Below the pieces are notes generated by a model, which saw only the letters and a program-made list of their open reading frames with translations, was not told the DNA's origin and searched no databases. This document shows positions 43,960 to 56,742 of a DNA stretch of 64,000 bases, piece by piece; the stretch's first letter is position 1, and every line of letters begins with the position of its first letter. The stretch covers positions 7,537,412 to 7,601,411 of the forward strand of contig NC_051102.1 of the NCBI RefSeq assembly GCF_901709675.1. The letters are read 5' to 3'. Origin of the DNA: Syngnathus acus (Eukaryota > Chordata > Actinopteri > Syngnathiformes > Syngnathidae). Both the position numbers and the translations under genes were made by a program.

Positions 43960-44489
43960 CTTTGATTTCATCCACTTCCACGCGCGCCTTCCCGTGAGCG
44001 CAGCGCGCACGCGCTCGGAGTCGCGTGGGAATGGTCGCCCGGCTGGCTGGGCGGGTTTGTTGGGGTGGGGGTGAGGGGGGGGGGGAGTGCTAGGAAAGGA
44101 GGGGGTGGGGGGTATGCGTAGTGAGGGGGAAGGAGGGTAGGAGGGCTGGACCGAGGCGAGCAAAAAAACACGCCAAAACACTTTTAAATGTCCGCCATGT
44201 TGCCCATGGCGTACTGAGCCGCCAACGCGGAGGGGAAGCGGAGCGCCGGGAAAACGCAGGCCGAGACACAGCGACCGACATCCGGGCCTCCACCCCCACC
44301 ACACCACACGGCGGCTCCGGGCTGGCGACGCCCTACCTTAGCGCTTGACAAGCTTACAAAAAAAAGAAAAAAAACGTCAGAGTTAGCCGCCCCAGAATCA
44401 TCCATGAAAGCTTCACTCGTCACCGCGGTGAATATTAGGAGCTCGGATAGACACTATTTGTGAGAGGGGGCACCTGGAAAAGAGCAAAA
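43960..44489 (+). promoter_or_regulatory. epc1: epc1 CpG island, promoter and 5' UTR
   Basis: Dense CpG (for example GCGCGC clusters at 43980-44030 and CGCGG runs to 44340) stands against AT-rich flanks, with G-rich runs at 44075-44110. It ends directly at the epc1 start codon. No TATA box is visible, which fits a housekeeping promoter. Confidence 0.55.
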
Positions 44490-46995
44490 ATGAGTAAATT
44501 GTCGTTTCGGGCGCGGGCGCTGGACGCCACCAAGCCGCTGCCCGTCTTCCGTTGCGAGGATTTACCCGACCTGCACGAGTATGCGTCCATTAACAGGGCC
44601 GTGCCGCAGATGCCAACGGGCATGGAGAAAGAGGAGGAATCGGTAGGCTTTCTTTTATTTCATCGTGTCATCTTGAAAATGTAATTTTTGCTTATTTTGC
44701 CACCATCACAGTCGCTTTCCTTTTTGTTCTGCGCAAGCCCTCACAAAATGGCCGCCCTTTTTCCCCCGACGGAAACACGACGAATTCGGGCCCTAAAATG
44801 CATATTTCTTGCGTTTGGGTTACATTTTGGGCAACGCGGGGATGCGCAGCGTCGATTTTGGATTCATTTGTCGGCTTTTCGGTGGAGATTTGAGCGTGAA
44901 GCCGTTTTCCGAGTACAAAGAGATCATGTGACTTCGGCGCGGCGGACATTTTGTCTCGGGGCCTTGTGTTGGCGTAGCGGCGAGGGGAGAGCGACAGGGG
45001 GCGCCCGAGGGCAATGTCAACACTGCACGCACCCCTCGCTTGGGACAAATGGATGGCGGCAGCGAGCTACACTTTAGTACTAGCATGCAACTTGTCCCCA
45101 CCGGCCATGGCTACTTTGTCCGCGATCTTAACCTGAATGCGTGGAAGCTCAAATGCTACAAAATGCGATGCTTTTGGTTCAGATGTTGGACTGTAGTGAC
45201 ACCGTCAAACAAGTAATCTTTCTCTGGTGGGCTTTTAGTCCCCGAGCTGCACGACATTACTCTGACAGGAATGTCTAATGGTTTGCTTGTATTGCTTAGT
45301 GATACGAGGCTTTTATTGTTGCACGTGTGTGTTTGTCAGGTTAGCAATATCGAGTATGTCATATTGTGTCTTTAGAGGACTTGTGTCGTTCGCCATTTGA
45401 GGGATGTCATAATTTAATTTTGATTTGGGTCACATTAGGAATATAGGGTGGTCATTTTTGTTTGTTAGACACGGTACTTCAGCAATACGATTTAGGTCAG
45501 AGGTTACGGTGACATGTATTTTGGTCCCCCTTTAGCAGTATTTGGGGTGGTATTAAGTTTAACCAAAATATTTGATTTAGTGCAAGACGTGTGGAAAAAC
45601 TCTTAACCCTTGAATTTCCATTGACACTGCAAGACATTAATTATTGGTAATTTAGTTTGTGTAGTGTAGTCCTGTATAATGGGGAGGAGTTACCAATACC
45701 TTGCTTGCATTATTGACAATATGAGGGCTGCTATAGTTCATAGTAGTGTAATTTGGATTTATTTAACAATGACTTCTGCCATAATGTACTATAATGTGCA
45801 CTTGAGTTCAGGTTTTAGCTAAATGAAGGCGATTGGGCTTTACGGTATTGTCGTTTGCAATATTGTATTTAGGTTGATTTGGCTTAGTGTTTAATCTACA
45901 AATGTATATTTTGAGCACACCAGCATAGCCAAATAATTGGTCATAGTTTACAGTGCTAAATATTTGTGGAATTATTTAGCAATATGTGGGGGGAAGACAT
46001 GACCTTTAGTAGTGTGTATTTTGCTCTTGTCATTTGGCAGCATGAGGGAAATAATTTATTGGTCCATGTGTAGTAACGCCATTGTGTAATTTGATTTGAT
46101 CTGACGTTCCTTTATTTAGTCCCACATGGGGATATTTCAGTGTACATGAGCCAACAGGAGTTAGAAAGCAATGTCATAATTTAGACGGGTATATTTGGTG
46201 ACATTATTTTGAGTGTATTTGTCTAGTGGTGTGCTTTTTGGTCGCTTCTGAGCAATATGAGGGACTTGATTGTGATGATAGTGAGGTCTAGGTTTACATA
46301 GCCGCGTGATTGTTTTATCAGGTCACTGTCAAAGACACTTGATTACTTTTGAGTCTGTTTCAGTGTATTTTTAGTGTTTTGATACACCCAAAACATGTGT
46401 GATCTCGTATTTGTCGTCAGTGCATGCGCCCCGGTAAGGAGTCTTGTAGTTTCATCCAGTTTTACACTTGAGCGTGACACCGCGGGCTGTCCACTCTCTT
46501 CTTTTGCACACTCTGAAGGTTGCTGAATGAGCAGCTGACTGGCGAGTGTCACGCCAGTGTGCGGGTTATATTACTACTACTACTACGACTCGCAGTGTGT
46601 TTCCGTTTCTGGTGCCTGCCTGCCTGCTTGCTTACTTGCTAGCTTGCTTACTTGCTAGCTTGCTTGCTTGATGTCGGGGGTTCAGTGTGTCAGATGTCGC
46701 AACAGGTCTGCAGACCAGCATCGGCACATGGTGCCCAAGAGGCGGGTAGGGAGCTTGAGGTATAGTGTGTGTATGTGTGAGGGGGGTTGATGATGTCACT
46801 TAAATGTCTGCACTCGCTCAGCTGGAATACTGTGACATCACGAAAATAGAACGGGAAAAGCGAGGCCAAAACAAAAATGGGAGGACTCAGCTGAGGCTTC
46901 CTGAGCAGTTGGGATGTTACTTTTTCTTGGGGTAGGGTGGTCACAATTTTTATTTTTTTATTTTTTATAACGCTTCTCCTACACACACACACACA

Positions 46996-47091
<96 letters not shown>

Positions 47092-49957
47092 GATAGATCA
47101 GTATATATATAGCTCTACTGATCTTGCGATGTTTAGCGTACCAAAAGAAATGACATTATCATCTTATGAATTTTTGTTTTATTTATGTGATAAAATAAGC
47201 AATCACAATGCATTCTCAGATAATTGATTACTGAGGTTGTTTGACACCACTTTCTTCTGACAAACACCAGTATGAATGCAGTTACAAATAGTAATTTAAT
47301 CATACTCAATCATGTCTGCACTCGCATAACTTTTAGGTACCTACACTTCGTCAACAAAGTAAATGTCTAGGACGTACATGTATTAGAACATGATTTACTG
47401 GGGGGAAATAACATTTTTATTGGAATGCTAATCCTTGTGCTTGCTGTGAAATAAGTGATTTTAGCCCTATTTTCATGTTTATCTAGCGGTTATGTAGTGC
47501 AGGTGTATGTGGCCTCAGTGGCGGTTCTGTCAAAATGACAGTGGCTCAGCACGTGCTCATCGTGTGTTTGTTTTTGGATCGCCATGTCTTTTATAGTCTT
47601 TACGCTTGGATCGAAAACGAGCTCGCTGTCTGTGGTCCTGCTGGAGAGCCACAGGCATCTGAGACACACACAGACTTAGCTGGATCTAGGTGCATGTCAG
47701 CATTGTGGAAAGTGGCTCTGACAGCCGACACTGTGTTTGACAGGTTGCTTGGGTCGGCACATGGATGACTGACAAGCTGTCACCTCAAGAAATGAGGCAA
47801 TGTACACATTAGAATAACAATCCTGAAAATAGACTGTTTTGACCTCAAATCCACATCACTTTCACTCACTCCCTAAAACTTCTAGATTTCATTATGGCGG
47901 GAGAAAGTGAAACATTCAAAAGTGGGTTTACATTGCTCAAAGCTTGACTACGATGATGCCACAGCAGCAATCCTTCATTAAAACCGATGTCCTTTTCTCG
48001 ACAAGAAGACATGCAGCGTAATTGGAAACAAGAGAAGGCAAAGGTCATGGGGCCTCCACAGCAATAGAACGTAAGCCTGCATTGTTGTCTGATCTGGCTG
48101 GATGTGGCGCGCTGCAACTTTGTGGTCATTTTGAAGCTCTCATCTATGATGTTTCAAATTGTCAGGATTAAGCTATGCTTTGGTTTGACACTACTGCAAT
48201 TATCTGTAATATGCCAAATTTAAAATTAACAAAAAGCTTGAAGAAAGCGTGTGCTCCCTGTAGACTTGTCCGCTTTCTTATTTGCAAGCCTTCAAATCAA
48301 CATTTTACCATTTATGTTTACATTCCCACCATGTTTACTCAGGCGGCGTATTGACCGGTTTGCCTCCGAAGCAGTGTGCGCTCCAACAGAACAACTCCCC
48401 CCACCCCCCATGCTGTCCGTCACGCTAAGTGTCACTAGCGGCGTCTGGGATTGTGACGGTGATGGATTCGCTCATTTCTGCGGCTATTTGGGGACGCCAA
48501 AGTGCTCATTGGAAATTCCAACCGTTTGCTTCCACCCGAGCTCAGTCGGTCTCTCGCGTATGGCTAACCCCGGCCAACATAACAAACATTCTCGATTGTT
48601 TTGTGACTATCAGATTTATGATTGTTGGTCCGGTTACAGTTGGTCCCTTCAAATGAATAAGGCGCGTTTAAAAGCTGTTGGGACTTCTACACCTGATTGG
48701 GATGTCAGCTCAGTCTGCGCTGAGCTTTTGTTTCATTCATATGATCTCACTCATTGAGTCTTGTCCTGGATCCGCCCACGTTTTGCACAATCGCCACAGG
48801 ACGGAATGTAAACACGTTTTCCCTCCATTCAAAAAAAGCAGTGTGACAACAGCAGCAGGGTGCCTTTGTGTCAACAAAGCACTGCTGAGTCACTTGCCGC
48901 TGTCGAGTGTAACTTTATACACACGTCGAGCTTGCCAGCAAATCAGTAGCAAAGCGGTGATTAGCTTTTCGTGTACATTTTTTTCGGACGCTCCTTAATC
49001 CAGCAACTGTTTCTTTTTTAGGCTTTAAGTCTTGAATTGTAGTGGAATATCATGTAATTGGAGCGAGGGAGTGGGTTGACTGATACTTGCATGGTACTGC
49101 GTTTGTTACCGTCCTTCAATCCTCAAGATTTGCTAAAATGCTTTGCTCACAATTCATTATTTTGAAGGACTTAACTATTTGTGGGGGATAAGGACACAGC
49201 CTTGACGCCATAGCGAAAGGAATGGCTGCCTCCCTCAAGTTGTTCATTTATTGCCATATTGGTCATTTTCTTGTGAATTTCAACTTGTCCCAATTAGGCC
49301 GCTAGTTGCCAAAGTTACTCACTGGCTTTGTTTTGTTAGTTTTCTCAATGTCTCAGCTATAAATTGCAACGTGAGGTAATGTCTGTATTGCACAAGCTTT
49401 TATTGGTCCAACTTAATAAATGGAAATATAAGACCCGATTTGCTAGGGAAAAAAGTAGACATGTTTGAAATTGGCATCAAAACACATTGATTCAGAAAGC
49501 CTCCTCTGATTCAAGTTTGCTATTGACCAGTGTATTCATTTTGCCCCTGGATTCTTAAATTAGATTTTCCCCAAAATAAGTTTGGGTTTATATTGTAATT
49601 GCTGTAGTTTAAGATTTATTAACCTCAGTTGTGCACAGTTGGTTCATACATACCTTTTATGTTGGTTCATACTAAGTGCCGCATGACTTTACAATATTTC
49701 AATCTGACGTTGATTCGAGTAGGCACTACCTCATTTAGAAAAGCTGCGAATTAAATAAATGGAAGTCCATATCAATTTTAAGGTAAATTATTTCTTTCAG
49801 CATGCGACAAACAGGCCTTTGTTATCGTGGAGCAGTCAACTGGAGTGCATATTCTAAACTTGAACACTAAAGCAATAAGCGTTCGTCGAGCGTAATATCA
49901 GTATATAATATGTGCTGCAAAGTTGCAACACGGGTCAACTTATGTGTGTGTGTGTGT

Positions 49958-49989
<32 letters not shown>

Positions 49990-52900
49990 AGGAACATCAC
50001 CTCCAGCGGGCCATCTCAGCACAGCAGGTCTACGGCGAGAAGCGAGACAACATGGTCATTCCGGTGCCGGAGGCGGAGAGCAACATCACCTACTACGAAT
50101 CACTATACCCCGGAGATTACAAGATGCCAAAGCAGCTCATTCACCTACAGCGTAAGTCGAGACCTTGCTGTCTCACTGTTCCAGTCCATCTGTCTGAATC
50201 TTAACGGTTGTGCTTTCCTCGTTCAGCTTTCAGCCTGGACACGGAGCAGCCGGACTACGACCTGGACTCGGACGACGACGCCTTCGTGGCAAAGTTGAAA
50301 AAGAAGATGGAGATCAGCTTATTGCAGTTTGAGGAGATGATCGACCGGCTGGAGAAAGGCAGCGGGCAGCAGGTTTGTCAACATAAAAGCGTTTCACATT
50401 ATACTTGATGCAAAAGTGGCTGACAATCATTTTTCCCTGAAGCTGGTGAGTCTTCCTGAGGCCAAGCTGCTGCTCAAGGAGGACGATGAGCTCATCAAGG
50501 AGGTGTTTGACTACTGGAGCCGCAAGAGGAAAAACAGCAAGGCACACTCGCTCATCAACATCATCAAGCAGGAGAAGCGCGACGGCTCCAGCACCAGCGA
50601 CCCGTACGTGGCCTTCCGAAGGCGCACCGAGAAGATGCAGACCAGAAAGGTGGGTCACCTCTTCCAGCGTCCTTCCAAAGCTCTTTGAGATCGATACAAA
50701 CTTAACGTCTGCCGACAGAACCGCAAGAACGACGAGGCGTCCTATGAGAAGATGCTGAAACTCCGCAGGGATCTGAGCCGGGCGGTCACCATTCTGGAGA
50801 TGATCAAAAGGAGGGAGAAGAGTAAGCGAGAGCTGCTGCACCTCACGCTGGAGATCTTTGAGAAGAGGTTAGTCATCGAGACCTTTCTAGTTTGGGGACC
50901 CGATTGAGCACATTCCATTGTCCGGCTGTGACCAGACCAGCTGGCTATTATATTGAGCCCATGTCATTCAGCCCTACATTATGAAAAGGTCTGATGGACC
51001 TGGCTTCCTTGAAAAAAAAAGGTTATGCTAATGGATGCATGTACAAAGAATGAAAGGATTATGAAAAATACTTTTGTACAGACATTATGTGCTTTATATG
51101 TCAAATGGAACCCCCGCTTATTTTTCCCTCCAGGAATGTCATGTCGGACTACGGTGGTGAGGTCCTGGCTGAGGTCCTGGCAGAGCGGGCACTGGTTAGG
51201 CCGCAGATCATCCCGCTGGTGCCGCTTACCAACCAGTACCACATGGACCACAAGGACTACAAATCCAAGGTGAGCACCTGGTCACCTAAGTCCTAGTCTT
51301 GTTAGTAGTTCTGGAGTTGAACCTGTATCCCGGCATCCCCTCTCAAGCCTGAGAAGATGGAAGTCCCTCGGCAAAAGAGGAAATATGAGAAGAAACAGAA
51401 GGCTCTTCCGCTGTCAGCTGGCGCAGCGCATCACCACGGTCCTGCAATCTTTAACGCCAAGGACCTGAACCAGTACGACTTCCCTAGCTCAGATGACGAG
51501 CCTCAGGTACTAGCCCTCTGCTGCCACCTAGAGGCCGCTTGAAAAAACACCGGACAAAAGCGCATAAGTGACTCAGAACTTTCTTTTGGCGTCTCCGCAG
51601 CTGCACTCGGGGTCGTCGGAAGCTGAGGAGGAGAATGACCCGGATGGCGCCTACGCTTTTCGAAGGAAAGCCGGCTGCCAGTATTACGCTGTGAGGGTCA
51701 TGCCGTTTCTCGTCGTCATCAAGCTTAGTGAGATGGAGATTGAGTGTTTGCGTACGTGTTTGGTTTTAGGCTCGTCAGGATCGCATGGGCGCCTGGCCGT
51801 GGTCACCGGCCGGGGAGGGCGGCCTGGCGCACGCCCGATATCGCTACAGTCTCACCACGCTCACCGTGCCGCGACGATGCCAGGGCTTGGCCCGTCGACG
51901 TCTTGGACGAGGGGGCAGGTAATGTCCCCCCCTCCCAACTCTGTCTTAGGCAGATTCTCTATTCATTCTACTAATAAAACTTGATTTTTGGTTTTGTGGT
52001 GGCCTTCAACCTTTAAGGTCGTTGGTTCTCAACTTTTGACGCGTGGGGATCCGCATTTTCCTACTCCAGTTTAGAGGCTTTCCGCAGAGTAAAACTTTCT
52101 AGGATGGTTGCAGAACAAGCTTCTGGTAGTTGGCGTCACTTTATTTCTTGTGTCATGAAAATTGCATCCTTGCCTTCCAGGGTCTTACTGGACCGAGCCC
52201 ACTCGGACTATGACAACGTTTTCCATGAACTGGACCCGAAGACATTAGATTGCGCACCGCCCCCATCGGGCTCGCGCTCGCCAGCCGCCAGCAAGTTTGT
52301 CAGTACCTCACCAACCAATACCTCAGACAGAAGCAGCTCCTCGCCGCCCTCGGACCTCAGTCAGATTCTTTTGAGCATAAAGGCTTGCCGGTGGCGTCAC
52401 TTCCGACCACGGACACTACCGCTGCACCAGCTGGACAACGCCCACCCGTTGTTCCGCAGAATCAGTCGCTGTGTCAAGCGGCCGCTCACCAATATCGGGC
52501 CGTCAGCTCAGCGTGTCTTACGGCCTGGACCGCCGTCGCAGCCTCATGTTGGTGAGTCTCATGCGCGCTTATGTCAGTTGACTGAAAGGCTGGACAAACT
52601 CTTCTGTTTAATTGCACGTGAAAAAATGATGTACAGTATTTGCACACTGACCAGGACTTGAACTTGTGCATTGAAAACATTTACCAAAACATCAAATTAT
52701 GTCTTTTATTATAATACAGGCTTTTAGTTGTTAAATGTCCCTCTGAAGGTTGGATTATCGCGTTTGGCCACATGCTAGTTTTTGTGGGCGGCTGAATGTC
52801 AGCCATTGATTTTGTTGGTATGTGGCAGACTTTTGTTTGTGAAAGTAATGCTCAGTGCTTCGATGAAACATCTGTAAAACCATCATCGTGCTGCCAAAAC

Positions 52901-54600
52901 ATGTCTGAAAGTGCCTTTGATGCTCTTGCTCAGAGTTGATGTGTGTTACCAACATGTTTGTGTTTGCGTGCGTCAGCCCTGACTGCCGAGCAGTTCCAGC
53001 AACACCAGGACCAGTTGGCGCAGATGCAGAAGGAGCAGATGGAGCAGCAGCTTCAAACCAACAGAGCCGCCACCGCCCACAGCACAACGACTACAACACA
53101 GGTGAGCACGACCGCGACTAACTCGGGCCACCCATCGCTCGCCGCAGCTCAAAACTTTGGCTTCTCATCCCCTCAGGTGTCTGCCAACACGTTGGACCAG
53201 GCCAGTGCTCAGTTTGCCGCTTCTGCCCTAGTCTCCACCGAGCAAATTCTGGCTCTGAAAACCAAGGAGGAGCTCAGCCTGGGTGGCAGTGTCAACGGCA
53301 TCCTATCCCCCACAGGTACCGGATGTCCCCTTGCTCCAAACACCTGTCAAAGGTTACGATTAGGTTATGTCTGCTCCCTGGTATGTGCTTGGTTAAAACG
53401 AGTAAACTGAAGTTACATTATTTTAAAATGCACAATGTTGTCTACACATAGCCCTTCTCAGTTTTAGGAATGACATCCAACTCCTTGTGATACAACACGA
53501 TTGGCGTCAGACGTTTCTTCACGGCTCGTCGTTGTTAGCAGTACCGCATATGCAACTTCCGCTGTTGTTGTTTAGGTGCCTACAAGGGCTTGCACCTCTC
53601 CAGCACAGCGTCTCCCTCACTGGCTGCCCCGGCACCGCCCGCCACCCTGTCCAGCGCCGCTTCCCTGCATCCGGGCAGCGCCACCAGCGCCGCGCCAGCC
53701 TGCAGCACCAACAGCAACAACGGCACCGCCCACCACGCCGGTCCCGCAACCACTAATGCCACTCAGGTTCCACTGGGCAACAGCCTCCGACTGGCCGTGC
53801 CCGCTGGCAAGCGGGTGCATGCCCCCCGAACGCTAAGCAGCGCCATGTCGGCGTCTGCTTTAAAGCTGGCGCACGCCGCCGCCAACTGTCAGAAGCCCAA
53901 GGTCCCCTCGGCCACCGCGGCCTCACCGCTGGACATCGTGCCCAGGTGAGACAAACACAAAAAAGAATAAGACAGTTGTCACGGGAGAAATGTTAACCCT
54001 TAATAGACTATAGACAGCACAAGCACTTTTAAAGAAGACAATAAAAACTTGCATGCAAGGAGACTGTTCAAAAACGTTTTTTTCATAATGACTGTTTTTT
54101 AACCAATTATTGTTGAAGCAATATCACACAAGAAGGATTGATATAGACTTGCCAAGCTTTTTGTTTCTTGGATGTCTTATGGCTCCCTGGTTGGCAACAC
54201 ATCTATCGATCATTCTGCAGACCTTGCCGATTCTCTACTCATTTCAATCAGGTGTGTTGCAGTTGGGAGACGCATAACATTCAGGAAACCGGCACCCAAG
54301 GACCAGGGTTGAAGAACAACCCTGGCCTAGGGCTTGGCATCATGGCCATAAAAGAAAAGCAAAACTTGCCCAAAAGGTATTAAAAAAAACCAACCATCCT
54401 GTCACACCCCAACCGGCCAACTAAATACTATGCTTAAGCTTTAGGCTTATGTTATTTTTTGGGCTATCAACGTCCGTGCGCGCCAACATAGCTAACGTTA
54501 ACGTTGCTAACGTTGCATCCACAGGGAGAACCACGAGCAGGACAAGGCGGCGCCACTCAGCAGTCTGTCTGAGAACACAATGGCCATGGAGGTGACGTAG
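44490..54600 (+). CDS. epc1: Enhancer of polycomb homolog 1, complete, 14 coding exons, 809 aa
   Basis: Nuclear scaffold subunit of the NuA4/TIP60 histone acetyltransferase complex. CDS = join(44490..44642, 49992..50151, 50227..50372, 50443..50649, 50719..50867, 51134..51269, 51348..51506, 51601..51690, 51770..51918, 52181..52551, 52977..53101, 53177..53315, 53576..53945, 54525..54600). The N-terminus (MSKLSFRARALDA..., aa 1-280) is the conserved EPcA region that holds the catalytic module. The middle has the CxFRRK-type AFRRKAGCQYYA motif and LTTLTVPRRC..RRR..RGGR near aa 410-450. The C-terminus is Gln/Ala/Thr-rich with TLDQASAQFAASAL and ends TMAMEVT-like, as in EPC1/EPC2. FRCEDLPDLHEYASINRAVPQM favours EPC1 over EPC2. 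Human EPC1 is 836 aa. Intron 1 is long (5.3 kb), most others about 70-270 bases. The 75-base intron at 53102-53176 is itself open in frame and may be retained. Confidence 0.95.
46611..46671. repeat. (CTTG)n-type degenerate tetranucleotide repeat
   Basis: Imperfect CCTG, CTTG and CTAG units, about 15 copies, in epc1 intron 1. Confidence 0.8.
46981..47098. repeat. Compound (CA)n(TA)n(GATA)n microsatellite
   Basis: CA units at 46981-46994, about 38 TA units to 47075, then about six GATA units. Intronic to epc1. Confidence 0.95.
49943..49991 (+). promoter_or_regulatory. epc1: TG repeat forming the epc1 exon 2 acceptor
   Basis: The 3' splice site of intron 1 (AG at 49990-49991) directly follows 47 bases of TG repeat, and no polypyrimidine tract is visible. 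The exon position is certain from homology (EHHLQRAISAQQ). Confidence 0.8.
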
Positions 54601-55228
54601 CCTGCACACAGGGACCCCGTGTTTTTTTGGGGGGGGGGGGGTCGTTTTTAAAAGGTGCTATGCATCGTCCGTTAGGCTTGAACAAGAGCAGACTGACTGG
54701 ACTTGACTGTGCGGTGAATGCTCTGCAGAGCCACTTGTCCGGTGTGTTTGCGTGTGTATTTATGTGTATGTGTATATATATACATATATATGTACATGTG
54801 TGTGTATATATATATATATATACACACACGTACGTACACATGTATCTACATATATGTGTATGTATACATACACGTATATAAAACTCCACTGTATTTGTTA
54901 CTGTTAAGAGATTGTCTGTAAATTAATTTGGCAATTAAATGTACAGTACTGAGTATTTGTAGGCCCCGCCCACCCCAGCCCTCTTGTATATAACATGAAT
55001 TGAATACACAGTTGTTCATTTGTGATGTTTTGCACTCAAGTTGTTAGAAAAAAAATTAGAGAGAAAGGACAAACCGCCGTTGCTGCGACCAGTCTCAACA
55101 CTCTCACCTGCTTCCCACCCTCCCCTCGTCTATTTATTGTGCCGCGTTTTCGTCCAATCCTCCGTTGCGACCGCTTGTTCTTCAACCAAACCCCCACCCG
55201 CCATTTCACACGTCTTTTCTACAATAAA
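54601..55228 (+). other. epc1: epc1 3' UTR
   Basis: Non-coding sequence with an alternating TA/CA/TG stretch at about 54770-54880. A G-run occurs at 54630-54640. AATAAA signals lie at 55223-55228 and 55579-55584. Confidence 0.5.
55223..55228 (+). terminator. epc1: Candidate epc1 poly(A) signal
   Basis: AATAAA 620 bases after the stop, followed by a T-rich stretch. A second AATAAA at 55579 is an alternative. Confidence 0.5.
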
Positions 55229-55584
55229 TATTTTTGTACTTAATTTTTTTCTTAACTTGATTTGTGATTTGACTCTGCAAAAAGATACGTTGGTTTTGTT
55301 TTTATGCTTGGACGTGGCAGAAAAGGATCAATCATTCCACTTCAAAAACTAAGATAAAAAAAACACAAATTTTGAAACTTAACAGGCATTGTGGTCGTCA
55401 GTGTGCTGATTTTCTCTTCTGTGAAGAGTTTGGTACCAAACTGGAGGCTTCATAATTTTTTTGGTGTGCGTGCGTACACGGCAGTGAGCGCCCCCTAGTG
55501 TGTGTGCTGGTGTGGACACGTCAGCGTCATGCGGCAAAGATGAATGGAAGTACTCCTAAAAAGAAAAGGTGTCAATGAAATAAA

Positions 55585-56742
55585 AATCCAGGGCATTATA
55601 TCGCCTTTGTTTTTGTTTGTCTTCTTCCTTTGTCTCTCTGGAATGCCTCCTCCTGGAAATTCACAATAGACCATGGCTTAGTGAGTTATTAAAAAAAAAA
55701 AAAAGTTCCTGGGAACATCTCATTTTGCTTTTCTGAAAAAATATCTGATGTTTTTCAGGTAATATCTAAAGAATTAAGTCAATCTTTCTTCTGGGGAAAA
55801 GATTTCTCAAATTTCAAGAAATAAGTTCCAGTGACAGGTAAAAAAAAAACGCACTCGAAGTAAGTTTTTTGATTTTTTACTTGGAAGTTTTTTTAATAGA
55901 AAACTTGAACCTGAAAGGTTGTTAGTTTTCTTTTTAAAGACCCAAGGCACTCAACTGCAATATGGCTCAACTCCAGCACAGCAAACGTTAATACCTCAAA
56001 CATGCTGCCCAAAAAGAGGATGCTGGCTAGAGAAAGCAAAGCTCAAATTTCTTGATGTCTAGCATCACCTACTGGCCAATTTAAGTGCGTTCAGGTTTAT
56101 TGCACATCTTTGAATTGAGGTAACTTGGTTCGAATCAAATGTAACAAAATAGTGACATGGGGCGTGAAGATGCCTATTTAAACAATGCAATGCTTGTGAA
56201 TGTCAATGAAAACAAACATTTGGAGCTCGTAGAATACTAGAAAAAAATCTATTAAACCAGAGAAAACCCTCCATCGCACATGGTTTCAAATATAAAAAGT
56301 ACCAGTGGGCTTTTGAACATTTAAGATTCATATCAAAAGTTGTACAGACTCTTGACTGTTAAGTTACAATCACTCCACATTCAACAAAATATTCAAAAAA
56401 AAGTTGTTGGGATGTATTACCTGCAAAAAGTGAGGCAACCCTGTACTTTAGTTGAAGAGATTTGTGACTAATCGAAGCAACAGACACCGGTCATTGATAA
56501 CACAATGACATTGTTAGCTCGCGTCCTTGGCGGCGTCACTTTTGCGTTTCATGCTTGTGGGGTTTCCTCATTGCGGATTGGCTCGATGATCTACAGTTGA
56601 ATCTACATCTCCATTGTAAGGTCAAATTTTCCCCTAGTTACTGGACATAAAAATAACTTGAACTAGAATTATGATTAGACCAAATGTATCCTGGTATTTT
56701 CTTGATATTTAAGTTAATGGGGCTTTCCTGTTGTGATGCGAA
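55585..56742. other. epc1 / arsi convergent intergenic region
   Basis: No gene is visible. The right part is probably the arsi 3' UTR. TTTATT at 56096-56101 reads AATAAA on the minus strand, about 640 bases beyond the arsi stop, and is a candidate poly(A) signal. Confidence 0.4.

Larger units (their letters stand above)
44643..49991 (+). other. epc1: epc1 intron 1 (5.3 kb)
   Basis: No exon was recognised inside it. It carries a CTTG-type repeat at 46611-46671, the compound CA/TA/GATA microsatellite at 46981-47098, and a TG tract running straight into its own 3' splice site. Confidence 0.85.

Noticed and set aside
48251-48757. A 168-codon frame in epc1 intron 1
   Set aside because: No recognisable domain, no homology I know, and no supporting splice pattern.
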